Below are positions 23,674 to 33,280 of a stretch of DNA of 64,000 bases, piece after piece. Source of the DNA: Halobacillus litoralis. GTDB lineage: Bacteria > Bacillota > Bacilli > Bacillales > Halobacillaceae. The notes below the pieces were generated by a model that ran no database searches, was not told the origin of the DNA, and worked only from the letters and a program-made list of their open reading frames with translations. A program made the position numbers and the translations under genes. The stretch's first letter is position 1. Every line of letters begins with the position of its first letter. The stretch is from NCBI RefSeq assembly GCF_009856445.1, contig NZ_WMFA01000001.1, forward strand, positions 558,001 through 622,000. The letters run 5' to 3'.

Positions 23674-24534
23674 ATGCAGAATCGAAGTTTATCTTTCTGG
23701 CTGTTCCTGACGCCGGTGATTATGGGTCTTGGAATAGTCGTTGTCATTCCTTTCTTATATGGTCTCTTCTATTCCTTCACGGATTGGAACGGGATTACAG
23801 CTAATGCATTCATAGGTTTTGAGAATTACATTAACCTTTTCCAGGAAAGTGAATTCATGGATTCGATCTGGTTTACGGTTAAATTCGCTGTTGTAACCGT
23901 CATCCTGTTGAACATCATGGGGCTTGGACTGGCTCTTCTAGTTACACGTAACATCAAGTCAGGCAACCTTCTGCGTACCGTATTCTTTATGCCGAACTTG
24001 ATCGGTGGTCTGATTTTGGGATTCATCTGGCAGTTTATCTTCATTAGTGTGTTTGGAGATATCGCTGGTCTTACTGGAATTGAAGGCTTAAACGGCTGGC
24101 TGTCTACGACGAACACCGGTTTCTGGGGCCTTGTTATCCTGACCGCATGGCAAATGGCCGGGTATATCATGATTATTTACATTGCTTATCTTGAAAACAT
24201 TCCAAAAGAATTGATTGAAGCAGCGAAAATTGACGGAGCAAGCAGCTTCCAACGCTTCAAAAACATTACGTTCCCGCTCGTTGCACCGGCATTCACGGTC
24301 AGTATGTTCTTGACGCTTTCCATGGCCTTCAAGATCTATGACCAGAACTTGTCCCTGACAAACGGCGGACCGTTCAACTCCACACAAATGGTAGCGATGG
24401 AAATTGTCCGTACCGCGTTCTCTGATAATCAAATGGCTTACGCTCAGGCCAAAGCCGTTATCTTCTTCTTGATCGTTGCTGTCATCGCATTGACGCAAGT
24501 GTATTACAACAAGAAACGGGAGGTTGAGATGTAA
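23674..24534 (+). CDS. Sugar ABC transporter permease 1 (MalF/UgpA-like)
   Basis: 286 residues with six predicted membrane helices, starting at FWLFLTPVIMGLGIVVVIPF. The EAA loop EAAKIDGASSFQRFKNITFP (about residues 190-209) contacts the ATPase. GGAGGAG precedes ATG 23674. The stop overlaps the next permease start (TAATG). No ATPase gene accompanies it, so a shared MsmX-type ATPase elsewhere probably energises it. Confidence 0.9.
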   Translation: MQNRSLSFWLFLTPVIMGLGIVVVIPFLYGLFYSFTDWNGITANAFIGFENYINLFQESEFMDSIWFTVKFAVVTVILLNIMGLGLALLVTRNIKSGNLLRTVFFMPNLIGGLILGFIWQFIFISVFGDIAGLTGIEGLNGWLSTTNTGFWGLVILTAWQMAGYIMIIYIAYLENIPKELIEAAKIDGASSFQRFKNITFPLVAPAFTVSMFLTLSMAFKIYDQNLSLTNGGPFNSTQMVAMEIVRTAFSDNQMAYAQAKAVIFFLIVAVIALTQVYYNKKREVEM

Positions 24535-25358
24535 TGAAAAAGAATAAAGAAAAACGGAATTTAATTTCCATTGAAATTCTCGGCCTTCTGCTTGGTCTGA
24601 TCTGGATTGCGCCTTTCTATTTGATGATCGTCAATGCGTTCAAAACCAAGCGTGACATCTTTTCCGGCGTTCTCGGTTTTCCTGAAGAAGCTGTATTCTC
24701 GAACTTTGTCGAAGCATTTATTGATTTGGCCTTCCTGAAGTCGCTGTTCAACTCAGTTTTGATTACAGGCTTGAGTATCGCCATTATCATCCTGTTCTCT
24801 TCCATGGCAGGATACGCTTTAGCAAGGAACAAAAGTAAACTCAGCGGCATCATCTTCTTCATTTTCGTTGCAGCGATGTTGATCCCGTTCCAGTCGGTCA
24901 TGATTCCACTCGTCTCTATTTTCGGGCAGGCGGACATGCTGAACGCTGGTGGATTGATCTTCATGTACCTTGGTTTCGGCTGTAGTTTGTCGATCTTCCT
25001 TTATCACGGAGCAATGACAGGGATTTCGAAGTCCATGGACGAAGCGGCCATCATTGATGGAGCGAACCGTTTCCAAACGTTTTGGTACATCATTTTCCCA
25101 TTGTTGAAGCCGATTTCTGTAACCGTAGCCATTCTGAACGTCATTTGGATTTGGAACGATTACCTCCTTCCTTCTCTTGTGTTGAGTGAATCCAATGCGA
25201 CGATTCCATTGAAGATGTTCTACTTCTTTGGCCAATACACCAAACAATGGCACCTGGCACTAGCGGGTCTGACCATCGCGATCCTGCCAGTCATTATCGG
25301 CTACTTCTTCGCTCAAAAACAAATCATTAACGGTGTATCTGAAGGGGCCGTGAAATAG
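24534..25358 (+). CDS. Sugar ABC transporter permease 2 (MalG/UgpE-like)
   Basis: 274 residues, six helices. The EAA loop is DEAAIIDGANRFQTFWYIIF (about 169-188) and the C-terminal end is IINGVSEGAVK, usual for MalG-type permeases. It overlaps permease 1 by one base and is followed 72 bases later by the LacI regulator gene. Confidence 0.9.
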   Translation: MKKNKEKRNLISIEILGLLLGLIWIAPFYLMIVNAFKTKRDIFSGVLGFPEEAVFSNFVEAFIDLAFLKSLFNSVLITGLSIAIIILFSSMAGYALARNKSKLSGIIFFIFVAAMLIPFQSVMIPLVSIFGQADMLNAGGLIFMYLGFGCSLSIFLYHGAMTGISKSMDEAAIIDGANRFQTFWYIIFPLLKPISVTVAILNVIWIWNDYLLPSLVLSESNATIPLKMFYFFGQYTKQWHLALAGLTIAILPVIIGYFFAQKQIINGVSEGAVK

Positions 25359-25430
25359 GGGTTAGCTTCAGTACATTTATGAAGAATCAATAGAGAATAA
25401 AAGATAAATAGAAGAAAGGAGTCGATGCGC

Positions 25431-26471
25431 GTGTCTGTCACGATTAAAGATGTGGCGAGAGTTGCGAATGTCGCTCCTTCTACGGTATCCAGGGTCATTT
25501 CCGATAGTCCGCGGATCAGTGAACGGACAAAACGGAAAGTGAGAAAAGTGATGGAGGAACTTGGTTATCACATCAATTACAATGGCCGCGTCCTCGTCAG
25601 CCAATCGACGCAGACGATCGGTATTGTTACGAAAGTTTCTACCGTCCACTCATTTGATAATCCCTTTTTCTCAGAATTGTTGAGGGGAATCAGCGATGCA
25701 TGTCATGAAGAGGATTACAGCATTTATTTGACGACAGGCAATACAGAAGAAGCGATTTTCAAAGAAGTCGTCAAAATGGTACAGGGAAAGCGGGTCGATG
25801 GGGTGATCGTCTTGTACTCTCGGGAAGACGATCAAGTCGTCCCGTACCTAAGGGAATGCAACTTTCCTTTCGTGATGATCGGAAAACCTGTCAATCGGGC
25901 AGGTGAAACGATGTTTGTAGATAATGACAATATCCTCGCAAGTAAAGAAGTGACGGATTATTTGATTCAACTTGGTCATGAGAGGATCGGCTTTATCGGA
26001 GGAGACTATCATTTCGAAGTAGCCAGGGACCGTTTAGAAGGATTTCGACAAGCTTTGGCGAATGGTCAAATAGAGGAAGACAAGAACCTACAAAAAAATA
26101 TCCAATCCGGACTGGCGGATGCCGATCAAGTGGTGGAGGAGCTCCTGCAGGTAAAGGACCCGCCCACGGGCCTTGTCATCACTGATGATTATAATGCATT
26201 GACCGTGATGAGAGCGTTGACTTCCAAAGGTTTGAAACTGCCGGAGGATATGAGTATCGTCGGGTTCAACAACACCATGATTGCCCGTTTATCAAACCCT
26301 GCATTAACAACGGTAGATACCCAGTCGTTTCAATTGGGTCATGAATCAGCCAGGAGCTTGATCGATTTATTGAACCGGCCGGACATGATCAAAAAAAGTG
26401 TGATCATCCCGACGGTCATCGTTGAAAGGGATTCCTGTCACCCAAAAAACACAATCAAACAAACGGATTAA
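25431..26471 (+). CDS. LacI-family transcriptional regulator
   Basis: 346 residues. The N-terminal helix-turn-helix TIKDVARVANVAPSTVSRVI (residues 3-22) and hinge are followed by a periplasmic-binding-like sensor domain (from about TIGIVTKVS). MalR/MsmR-type in general form. GTG 25431 is preferred because AAAGGAG lies nine bases upstream and MSVTIKDVA is the usual start; ATG 25425 would be only three bases away from it. It probably represses the surrounding operon through the operators at 22005 and 22087. Confidence 0.88.
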   Translation: MSVTIKDVARVANVAPSTVSRVISDSPRISERTKRKVRKVMEELGYHINYNGRVLVSQSTQTIGIVTKVSTVHSFDNPFFSELLRGISDACHEEDYSIYLTTGNTEEAIFKEVVKMVQGKRVDGVIVLYSREDDQVVPYLRECNFPFVMIGKPVNRAGETMFVDNDNILASKEVTDYLIQLGHERIGFIGGDYHFEVARDRLEGFRQALANGQIEEDKNLQKNIQSGLADADQVVEELLQVKDPPTGLVITDDYNALTVMRALTSKGLKLPEDMSIVGFNNTMIARLSNPALTTVDTQSFQLGHESARSLIDLLNRPDMIKKSVIIPTVIVERDSCHPKNTIKQTD

Positions 26472-26522
26472 TTTTTTTCCACAGAAAGAGAGCGCTTATT
26501 TTTATAGAAAAGGGGAATGAAC

Positions 26523-27245
26523 ATGAACGTACTAGTATGGAATGAAAACCGCCATGAAAAAGAGAACCAGGTTGTTGCTGATATTTATCCAGAGGGGATT
26601 CATAGTGCGATCGCGGATTTTCTCGGTGAAGACCATGAAAATGTGAAAACAGCGACATTGGACGAGGAAGAGCATGGTTTGACCGATGAAGTCCTTGCAG
26701 AAACGGACGTACTCGTCTGGTGGGGACACAAAGCTCATGACGAAGTGCAGGATGAAATTGCTGAGAAGGTCAAGCAGCGCGTCCTTGAAGGCATGGGACT
26801 GGTCGTTCTTCACTCTGCCCACTTTTCGAAGCCGTTCAAAAAATTGATGGGCACGTCCTGTGACTTGAAATGGCGTGAAGCAGATGAGAAAGAGCGCATC
26901 TGGGTCGTTGATCCAAGTCACCCGATCACGGAAGGCATCGGCGAATTCATTGAAATCGAAAAAGAAGAGATGTACGGCGAACACTTTGATATCCCAACAC
27001 CTGAAGAATTGATTTTTGTCAGCTGGTTTGAAGGTGGAGAAGTGTTCCGCAGCGGCGCCACTTTCCGTCGTGGCAGAGGAAAAGTCTTTTACTTCCGCCC
27101 GGGACATGAAACGTATCCGACCTACTACAACAAAGAAGTACAAACCGTCATCCGTAATGGTGTGAAATGGGTGAACAACACAGAAACGCCGACACCTGTT
27201 TACGGAAATGCTCAACCTTTAGAAGAAATTTCAACTAAATCATAA
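26523..27245 (+). CDS. ThuA-like (trehalose utilisation type) protein
   Basis: 240 residues of the ThuA family, with a class I glutamine amidotransferase-like fold. Motifs: [35 protein letters not shown] and [14 protein letters not shown]. ThuA proteins accompany sugar oxidoreductases, and in Sinorhizobium thuA/thuB are needed for use of trehalose and related disaccharides via 3-keto sugars. AAAAGGGG precedes ATG 26523 by eight bases. The gene heads the enzyme part of the locus. Confidence 0.85.
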   Translation: MNVLVWNENRHEKENQVVADIYPEGIHSAIADFLGEDHENVKTATLDEEEHGLTDEVLAETDVLVWWGHKAHDEVQDEIAEKVKQRVLEGMGLVVLHSAHFSKPFKKLMGTSCDLKWREADEKERIWVVDPSHPITEGIGEFIEIEKEEMYGEHFDIPTPEELIFVSWFEGGEVFRSGATFRRGRGKVFYFRPGHETYPTYYNKEVQTVIRNGVKWVNNTETPTPVYGNAQPLEEISTKS

Positions 27246-27258
27246 AGGAGCTTTCACT

Positions 27259-28299
27259 ATGACACAATTGAAAATCGCGATAATTGGATGCGGAAGTATT
27301 GCTCAAAATCGACACCTGCCGGAATACGAAGCTAACAAAAATGTAGAAGTTAAAGCAGTTTGTGACATTGTTGAAGAACGTGCGAGAGAAGTGGCACAGG
27401 TACAAGGCGCGACTCTTTACACAGACTATGAAGAACTATTGAAGAACGAAGAAGTGGACGCGGTGAGCGTCTGCCTGCCGAACTATCTGCATGCACCCGT
27501 TTCGATTGCTGCGCTGAATGCCGGTGCACATGTTCTTTGTGAAAAGCCGATGGCGACTACAAAAGAAGAAGCAGAGGAAATGATTCAGGCAGCTGAAAAG
27601 AACGGCAAGAAATTGATGATCGCTCACAACCAGCGCTTCGTACCGTCCCATGTGAAGGCGAAAGAACTGATCGAGTCAGGCGCCATTGGTAAGGTGTACA
27701 GCTTCCGTACCGCTTTCGGCCACGGTGGACCGGAAGGATGGAGTGCAGAAGGAGAAGACAGCTGGTTCTTTAAGAAAGATCAGGCGTTCATCGGTGCCAT
27801 GGGTGATTTAGGAGTACATAAAGCAGACTTGCTCCGCTACATCCTTGGTGAAGAATTCGTGGATGTCGCAGGTTTTGTCGAGAACAATGCGAAGAAAGAC
27901 ATCACGGTCGATGATAATGCGGTCTGCATTCTACGTTCTCAATCCGGAGTTGTTGGCACAATGGCAGCAAGCTGGGCGTATAACCCGAACGAAGATAACT
28001 CTACCGTGATCTATGGGGAAAAAGGAACGCTTCGTCTAGAAGACGATCCTGAATACTCCTTGATTGCTCAATACACAAATGGCGATATCGTCAATTATCA
28101 ACTTGGAAAAATCCAATCCAACGAAGAAGGCGGACAAAGCAATTCCCACGTCATCGACCACTTCGTTGACAGCATTCTAAATGATACCGAACCGCTCATC
28201 ACTGGAGAAGAAGGTATGAAATCATTGGAAGTCATCCTCGGTGCCCTCCGCTCAGGCGAAACGAGACAAATCAGCAGCCTGGAGAAAGTCACGAAATGA
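27259..28299 (+). CDS. Gfo/Idh/MocA-family oxidoreductase 1
   Basis: 346 residues. The N-terminal NAD(P)-binding Rossmann motif is IIGCGSIAQNRHLPEY (about residues 8-23). The catalytic-site stretch CEKPMATT contains the conserved EKP Lys. The C-terminal alpha/beta domain contains GAMGDLGVHKADLLRYILGE with the usual Asp/His pair. Such enzymes oxidise a sugar hydroxyl, often at C3 or on an inositol. It overlaps the second oxidoreductase gene by four bases (ATGA). The substrate is inferred to be a glycoside or its keto form. Confidence 0.88.
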   Translation: MTQLKIAIIGCGSIAQNRHLPEYEANKNVEVKAVCDIVEERAREVAQVQGATLYTDYEELLKNEEVDAVSVCLPNYLHAPVSIAALNAGAHVLCEKPMATTKEEAEEMIQAAEKNGKKLMIAHNQRFVPSHVKAKELIESGAIGKVYSFRTAFGHGGPEGWSAEGEDSWFFKKDQAFIGAMGDLGVHKADLLRYILGEEFVDVAGFVENNAKKDITVDDNAVCILRSQSGVVGTMAASWAYNPNEDNSTVIYGEKGTLRLEDDPEYSLIAQYTNGDIVNYQLGKIQSNEEGGQSNSHVIDHFVDSILNDTEPLITGEEGMKSLEVILGALRSGETRQISSLEKVTK

Positions 28300-29333
28300 C
28301 ACGATTGAAAATGGGAATCATCGGAGTAGGGGGAATTGCCCAGGGACGGCATATTCCCTCTTTCCTTGATTTAAAAGAAAAAGTGGAGCTGACGGCTGTT
28401 CAGGATGTGAATGAAGAACGAGCGGAAGAAGTAGCCGAAGCCCATCAGATTCCCTACGTTTTCAAAGATTATAAGGATATGTTCGCAGAAGTCGATGCGG
28501 TCACGATTTGTACGCCGAATAAGTTTCATGCGGAAATTTCCATTGCCGCTCTTGAAGCTGGCGTGCACGTGTTATGTGAAAAGCCGATGGCGATTACGAC
28601 AGAGGAATGCGAAGCGATGATGGAAGCGGCAGAGAAAAATGAGCGTCTTTTGTCCATTGCTTATCATTATCGCTACACACCGGAAGCGCAGCTGGCTAAA
28701 AAAGCGATTCTTAATCATGAAATTGGCGATCCTCTCGTAACAAGGGTCCAGGCGATGCGACGCCGGAAGGTTCCGGGCTGGGGCGTATTCACGAATAAAG
28801 ATCTGCAGGGCGGCGGAAGTTTGATTGATTTCGGATGTCACTTGCTTGATCTTGCGCTTTGGCTTCTGGATAATCCAAAACCTGTAGAGGTGATGGGACG
28901 CACCTACGACCGATTGAGCAAAACGCCAGGACAGGTAAACGACTGGGGAGCGTTCGATCATGAAACGTTCAACGTCGACGACCATGTGACAAGTTACATT
29001 ACGTTTGAAAACGGAGAGTCCTTGCAGTTTGAATGTTCCTGGGCAGCGAATATCAAGGAAGACCACACATCGCTGTCGATTTCTGGCGTCGACGGTGGTC
29101 TAAGCGTCTATCCTTTTGAGCTTTATCAAGCCAAATACGGAGCGCTGCTCGATAGTACAGCAAAAATCCGTGAAGGCGAGCCGACCCCTGGTCTCGCTCA
29201 GGCAGAGAACTTCATCGACAGCTGTTTAGGAAATGACGAATTGGTCGTGAAGCCTGAACAGGCGTTGAAAGTGACGAAGCTGATGGAAGCGATCTATCAA
29301 AGCAGTGAAACAGGTACGAGTGTGAAACTATAA
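28296..29333 (+). CDS. Gfo/Idh/MocA-family oxidoreductase 2
   Basis: 345 residues. GIIGVGGIAQGRHIPSFLDL at the N-terminus, CEKPMAIT around residue 93, and GGSLIDFGCHLLDLALWLLD with Asp and His in the substrate domain. It is a distant paralogue of oxidoreductase 1 with a different C-terminal domain, so the two probably act on different intermediates. Translationally coupled to the gene before it. Confidence 0.88.
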   Translation: MTRLKMGIIGVGGIAQGRHIPSFLDLKEKVELTAVQDVNEERAEEVAEAHQIPYVFKDYKDMFAEVDAVTICTPNKFHAEISIAALEAGVHVLCEKPMAITTEECEAMMEAAEKNERLLSIAYHYRYTPEAQLAKKAILNHEIGDPLVTRVQAMRRRKVPGWGVFTNKDLQGGGSLIDFGCHLLDLALWLLDNPKPVEVMGRTYDRLSKTPGQVNDWGAFDHETFNVDDHVTSYITFENGESLQFECSWAANIKEDHTSLSISGVDGGLSVYPFELYQAKYGALLDSTAKIREGEPTPGLAQAENFIDSCLGNDELVVKPEQALKVTKLMEAIYQSSETGTSVKL

Positions 29334-29355
29334 ACTTAGCAGGAGGAGATTGTTC

Positions 29356-30324
29356 ATGAAATTAGGCGTTTTTGCTGTATTATTTTCCGATAAATCCTTT
29401 GAAGAAATGCTGGACCATGCCAAAGAAGCAGGCTTGAAAGCGGTCGAAATCGGAACTGGCGGCTACCCTGGCAACGCTCACTGTAACGTTGATGAACTTT
29501 TGGAAAGTGAAGAGAAACGAAACGAGTACTTAAAGAAAGTCCATGACCGAGGGCTTACCATCAGTGCATTCAGCTGTCACGGCAACCCGGTCTCACCGGA
29601 TAAAGCTTTTGCCGAAGAGTCACATGAAGCGTTTGTAAAATCGGTAAGACTGGCAAGCTTGATGGATGTACCTGTCGTAAATACCTTCTCAGGTACACCA
29701 GGTGGACACGAAAACGATACGGCTCCGAACTGGCCGGTTACTCCATGGCCACCGGAGTATTCAGATGTGTTAGAATGGCAGTGGAACGAAAAACTGATCC
29801 CTTATTGGAAAGAACAAGGGAAGTTTGCGGAAGAACATAATGTCAAAGTCGGTCTTGAACTGCACGCAGGGTTCCTTGTCCACACGCCTTACACAATGTT
29901 GAAGCTTCGTGAAGCGACGAGCGACGCCATCGGGGCGAACCTTGACCCAAGCCACTTATGGTGGCAGGGCATCGATCCTGTTGCAGCTATCAAGATTTTG
30001 GGTAAAGAAAATGCGATCCACCATTTCCATGCGAAAGACACGTACATCGATCAGGATAACGTCAACATGTACGGTCTGACAGACATGCAGAATTACGGAA
30101 ACGTACAGACGCGCGCATGGAGTTTCCGCTCCGTCGGATACGGTCACGGAATTGAAGAATGGTCCAACATCATCAGTGCACTCCGTACGTACGGCTATGA
30201 TCATGTCGTCAGTATCGAGCACGAAGATCCGATCATGTCGATCAACGAAGGATTCAATCAAGCCGTGAAAAACTTGAAATCTGTGCTGATTGAAGAACCG
30301 GCAACGGAGATGTGGTGGGCGTAA
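29356..30324 (+). CDS. Sugar phosphate isomerase/epimerase-like TIM-barrel enzyme
   Basis: 322 residues of the xylose-isomerase-like barrel. Metal-site motifs: VEIGTGGYPG, FSCHGNPVSP, KVGLELHAGFLVHTP (Glu), ANLDPSHLWWQG (Asp and His), HHFHAKDTYID (His) and VSIEHEDPI (Glu). The large size and the insert at EWQWNEKLIPYW match a subgroup often found beside Gfo/Idh/MocA enzymes. Possible roles are keto-sugar isomerisation or beta-elimination of a 3-keto-glycoside. AGGAGGAG seven bases upstream supports ATG 29356. A terminator follows. Confidence 0.85.
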   Translation: MKLGVFAVLFSDKSFEEMLDHAKEAGLKAVEIGTGGYPGNAHCNVDELLESEEKRNEYLKKVHDRGLTISAFSCHGNPVSPDKAFAEESHEAFVKSVRLASLMDVPVVNTFSGTPGGHENDTAPNWPVTPWPPEYSDVLEWQWNEKLIPYWKEQGKFAEEHNVKVGLELHAGFLVHTPYTMLKLREATSDAIGANLDPSHLWWQGIDPVAAIKILGKENAIHHFHAKDTYIDQDNVNMYGLTDMQNYGNVQTRAWSFRSVGYGHGIEEWSNIISALRTYGYDHVVSIEHEDPIMSINEGFNQAVKNLKSVLIEEPATEMWWA

Positions 30325-30336
30325 CTAGGAAATGAC

Positions 30337-30368
30337 AAAACCCCTCAGACTATTGAGGGGTTTTTTAT
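30337..30368 (+). terminator. Terminator after the sugar enzyme cluster
   Basis: AAAACCCCTCA / TGAGGGGTTTT with a six-base loop, then TTTTTT. It separates the DUF624 gene from the enzymes, so that gene would depend on read-through. Confidence 0.9.
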
Positions 30369-30385
30369 TGAGGAAGGGGAAGATT

Positions 30386-31081
30386 ATGAAACAGTCATCA
30401 GGAATCAGGGGCGGTTTATACGCCGTCAGCGAGTGGATCAGTAAATTCGCTCTAACCAACCTTCAGTGGGCGTTGTTCAATCTGCCCGTCGCACTATTAT
30501 TGTTGAGCTTATTGAACGTGGGAGATATACAGGAATTGTGGTATTTGCTGCCGCCGCTTGTCCTTTTGCTGCCTTTCATCTTCTTCCCTGCCACGACCGC
30601 CATGTTTGCAAAAGCGCGTGACTGGGTGAGGAAGGATCATAAAGAAACGGCGGATCGGTCTTACCTCAGCTATTACAAAGAGAATTACAAAAACAGTCTG
30701 AAGGCTGGGATCGTTCTTACAATTTTGTGGAGTGTACTTGCCGCTGATCTCTATTATTTTTCAACGACGAGCTCGCTGCTCATGAATCTGTTTCTCATCT
30801 TGGGAATCTTATTATTCGTGTACACCATTAACACGTTCAGTACGCTTGTTCATTTTGATTTAAAAGTAGGAGCGGCGCTGAAAAAAGCGTTTATGCTTAC
30901 GTTTGTCAGTCCGGTTCTGTTTTTGACAGTCGCCATCAGCTCAGGATTCATCCTGGCCGTCAGTCTGTACATTTTTCCGCTGATCATCCCGATCTTCACC
31001 GGATCCATCATTGCCTTTCTCGCCTTCTCCGCCTACTACAGGCTTTATTTGAAACTGAATAACATGGAAAATACTGTATGA
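30386..31081 (+). CDS. YesL/DUF624-family membrane protein
   Basis: 231 residues with five to six membrane helices. The N-terminal pattern GLYAVSEWISKFALTNLQWA and the loop TTAMFAKARDWVRKDHKE are typical of DUF624 (YesL). These proteins are nearly always encoded beside CUT1 sugar importers in Firmicutes; function unknown. GAGGAAGGGG precedes ATG 30386. Confidence 0.82.
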   Translation: MKQSSGIRGGLYAVSEWISKFALTNLQWALFNLPVALLLLSLLNVGDIQELWYLLPPLVLLLPFIFFPATTAMFAKARDWVRKDHKETADRSYLSYYKENYKNSLKAGIVLTILWSVLAADLYYFSTTSSLLMNLFLILGILLFVYTINTFSTLVHFDLKVGAALKKAFMLTFVSPVLFLTVAISSGFILAVSLYIFPLIIPIFTGSIIAFLAFSAYYRLYLKLNNMENTV

Positions 31082-31112
31082 CCTGGTCCATTTGGATGAG
31101 GTCATCTTTTTT
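31078..31112. repeat. AGGTCATCCA-family palindrome (copy 2, decayed), terminator-like
   Basis: ATGACCTGGTCCA / TGGATGAGGTCAT with two unpaired bases on each side of the stem, loop TT, then TTTTTT. It overlaps the end of the DUF624 gene and probably terminates it. It keeps the family core but is shorter than the others. Confidence 0.65.
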
Positions 31113-31115
31113 GTA

Positions 31116-31144
31116 TTGCGGACATTTAAGAAAGCGGTTACAAT
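31116..31144 (+). promoter_or_regulatory. hut promoter overlapping a cre-like site
   Basis: -35 TTGCGG (31116-31121) and -10 TACAAT (31139-31144), 17 bases apart, about 38 bases before hutP. AGAAAGCGGTTACA at 31129-31142 matches the CcpA site at 13 of 14 positions and covers the -10 region, which would give catabolite repression. Confidence 0.65.
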
Positions 31145-31181
31145 TTAAGTAGTTATTAGTGATGAGCAGGGTGGAGATGGT

Positions 31182-31619
31182 ATGACCCAAACGGTGAAAA
31201 TAGGAAAGCTTGCGATGCTGCTTGCATCTCTGGATGAGAGCGAGAGGGAGCTTTTTACAGACGCCTTCGAACAGGTGGAGTACTGCCAGGGGAAAGCGGG
31301 TTCGATGGAAGTTCAAAAAGTGATTGCAGCCGTCGAAACAGCGGCTAAACGGAATGGCATCATCGCAGAAAACGTCTACAGGGAAACGCATGCCCTTTAT
31401 CATGCGATCTTAGAATCCTTGCAGGGCGTGACGCGGGGACAGATCGGTGTCGGCAATATGATGCGGACCGTTGGACTGCGTTTTGCCGTCGTGCGTGGAA
31501 AGCCTTATGACCGATCAGAAGAAGGCGAATGGATCGCCGTCGCTTTTTACGGAACGATCGGGGCGCCGGTAAAAGGTTTGGAACATGAGACATTTGGACT
31601 CGGGATCAATCATATATAA
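31182..31619 (+). CDS. hutP: Hut operon antiterminator HutP
   Basis: 145-residue RNA-binding protein. With L-histidine and Mg2+ it binds UAG/NAG triplets in the leader before hutH and stops terminator formation. The family end [20 protein letters not shown] carries the metal- and histidine-binding region, and [19 protein letters not shown] is conserved. GGGTGGAG precedes ATG 31182. It is the first gene of the histidine operon as in B. subtilis. Confidence 0.95.
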   Translation: MTQTVKIGKLAMLLASLDESERELFTDAFEQVEYCQGKAGSMEVQKVIAAVETAAKRNGIIAENVYRETHALYHAILESLQGVTRGQIGVGNMMRTVGLRFAVVRGKPYDRSEEGEWIAVAFYGTIGAPVKGLEHETFGLGINHI

Positions 31620-31653
31620 AGAATAGGTGGCCTATAGTCATGAGCGATGAGGG

Positions 31654-31693
31654 GGCGACAATGGTATTTCCTATGCCATTGTCGCCTCTTTTT
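31654..31693 (+). terminator. HutP-controlled attenuator before hutH
   Basis: Stem GGCGACAATGG / CCATTGTCGCC (31654-31664, 31676-31686) followed by TCTTTTT. Upstream and into the stem lie repeated NAG triplets (TAG, TAG, GAG, GAG, GAG between 31624 and 31652), the kind of site HutP binds. Confidence 0.82.
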
Positions 31694-31738
31694 GTAGAAA
31701 ATCCACCAGAATCTTTTCGTGTGAAAGGGGGATTGTGG

Positions 31739-33280
31739 ATGATCGAATTAAATGGAAGAGACTTATCGATTGAACAGATGAAAGAGATTTGTTTTGAAAA
31801 CGCCAAAATCAGCTTAGCAAAAACGAGTCTGATTGACGTCAGAGCAAGCAGGGAAACCGTCGAAGAAATCGTGACCAGAGGGCATTCGGTCTACGGCATC
31901 AACACAGGGTTCGGAAAATTGAGTGATGTCCGAATTGCTGCTGAAGACGTTGACAGCCTGCAGCAACACCTGATCCGTTCACATGCGTGCGGGGTGGGAG
32001 CACCTTTTTCTGAAAAAGTGAGTCGCGCCATGATGGTGCTCCGGTTGAATGCTCTTATGAAAGGTTATTCGGGCGTCCGGGAAGTGCTTGTACAGAGACT
32101 GTGTGAGCTCGTTAATCTTAACGTCCACCCGGTCATTCCCTCACAAGGATCACTCGGGGCTTCCGGCGACTTGGCTCCACTCGCCCATTTGGCGCTCGTA
32201 CTTATGGGAGAAGGAGAAGTTTTTTATGAAGGAGGCCGGCATGCAACGAAAGATATTTTGCAGAGGCTTTCGTTGAAGCCGTTATCGTTGAAGGCGAAAG
32301 AAGGCCTTGCGCTCATTAACGGAACCCAGGCGATGACAGCAGTCGGAGTCATCAGTTACATCGAAGCGGAGCGGCTGGCCTTACAGTGTGACTGGGTGGC
32401 AAGTCTTACACTGCAAGCGCTCGAAGGCATTCGGGACGCCTTTCATCCAAGCATCCATGAAGCGCGCGGTTACCCGGAACAAATGGCTGTCGCCGAGCGT
32501 ATGCGCCATTTGATCAACGGCAGTCATCTTGTCACTTTTCAAGGAGAAAAAAGGGTGCAGGACGCTTATTCTTTACGATGCATTCCACAAGTGCACGGAG
32601 CCACGTGGCAGACGCTGCATTACGTACGGGAAAAGTTGACGATTGAGATGAATGCTGCGACAGACAATCCGCTGCTTTTGGAGGGTGGAAAAGTGGTCGT
32701 ATCCGGTGGCAATTTCCATGGCCAGCCGATTGCTTTTGCGATGGACTTTTTAAAAATAGCAATGAGTGAACTGGCCAATATTTCGGAGCGCCGGATCGAA
32801 CGTCTTGTCAATCCGCAGTTAAACGACTTTCCCCCGTTTCTCAGCGCGAATCCAGGATTGGAGTCAGGGTTGATGATCGTACAGTATGTGGCCGCATCGT
32901 TAGTTTCTGAAAATAAAACGCTCGCCCATCCGGCAAGTGTCGACTCGATTCCATCGTCTGCGAATCAGGAAGATCATGTGAGCATGGGGACAACGGCAGC
33001 CCGGCACGCGGCCATGGTCATCGACAACGCGACAAAAGTGGTAGCGATCGAGTTGATCTGCAGTCTGCAGGCACTGGAGCTGAGAGGGATTGAGCGCGCA
33101 TCGGTACTGGCCCAGGACCTTTGGAAATCGGCAAGGACTGTCGTACCGAAAGTCACGCAGGACCGCGTGTTTTCCAAAGATATCGAAAACGTGGAGCAAT
33201 GGTTGAAGGAGAGTGCTTTTGACTGGAAAAAGTGGAGATCCGTTCATGAAGGAGGAGAAACGTATGTCGATTACACGTAA
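31739..33280 (+). CDS. hutH: Histidine ammonia-lyase HutH
   Basis: 513 residues. Deaminates histidine to urocanate, the first step of the Hut pathway. The Ala141-Ser142-Gly143 triad (in GASGDLAPL) cyclises to the MIO cofactor. Other signatures are [10 protein letters not shown] near residue 52 and [12 protein letters not shown] 31739 is preceded by AAAGGGGG at seven bases; longer in-frame starts lie inside the attenuator and are not used. It overlaps hutU by 17 bases. Confidence 0.96.
   Translation: MIELNGRDLSIEQMKEICFENAKISLAKTSLIDVRASRETVEEIVTRGHSVYGINTGFGKLSDVRIAAEDVDSLQQHLIRSHACGVGAPFSEKVSRAMMVLRLNALMKGYSGVREVLVQRLCELVNLNVHPVIPSQGSLGASGDLAPLAHLALVLMGEGEVFYEGGRHATKDILQRLSLKPLSLKAKEGLALINGTQAMTAVGVISYIEAERLALQCDWVASLTLQALEGIRDAFHPSIHEARGYPEQMAVAERMRHLINGSHLVTFQGEKRVQDAYSLRCIPQVHGATWQTLHYVREKLTIEMNAATDNPLLLEGGKVVVSGGNFHGQPIAFAMDFLKIAMSELANISERRIERLVNPQLNDFPPFLSANPGLESGLMIVQYVAASLVSENKTLAHPASVDSIPSSANQEDHVSMGTTAARHAAMVIDNATKVVAIELICSLQALELRGIERASVLAQDLWKSARTVVPKVTQDRVFSKDIENVEQWLKESAFDWKKWRSVHEGGETYVDYT

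Noticed and set aside
31640-31738. An upstream extension of hutH (start 31640)
   Set aside because: It would translate through the HutP attenuator; ATG 31739 has the ribosome site and the family N-terminus.
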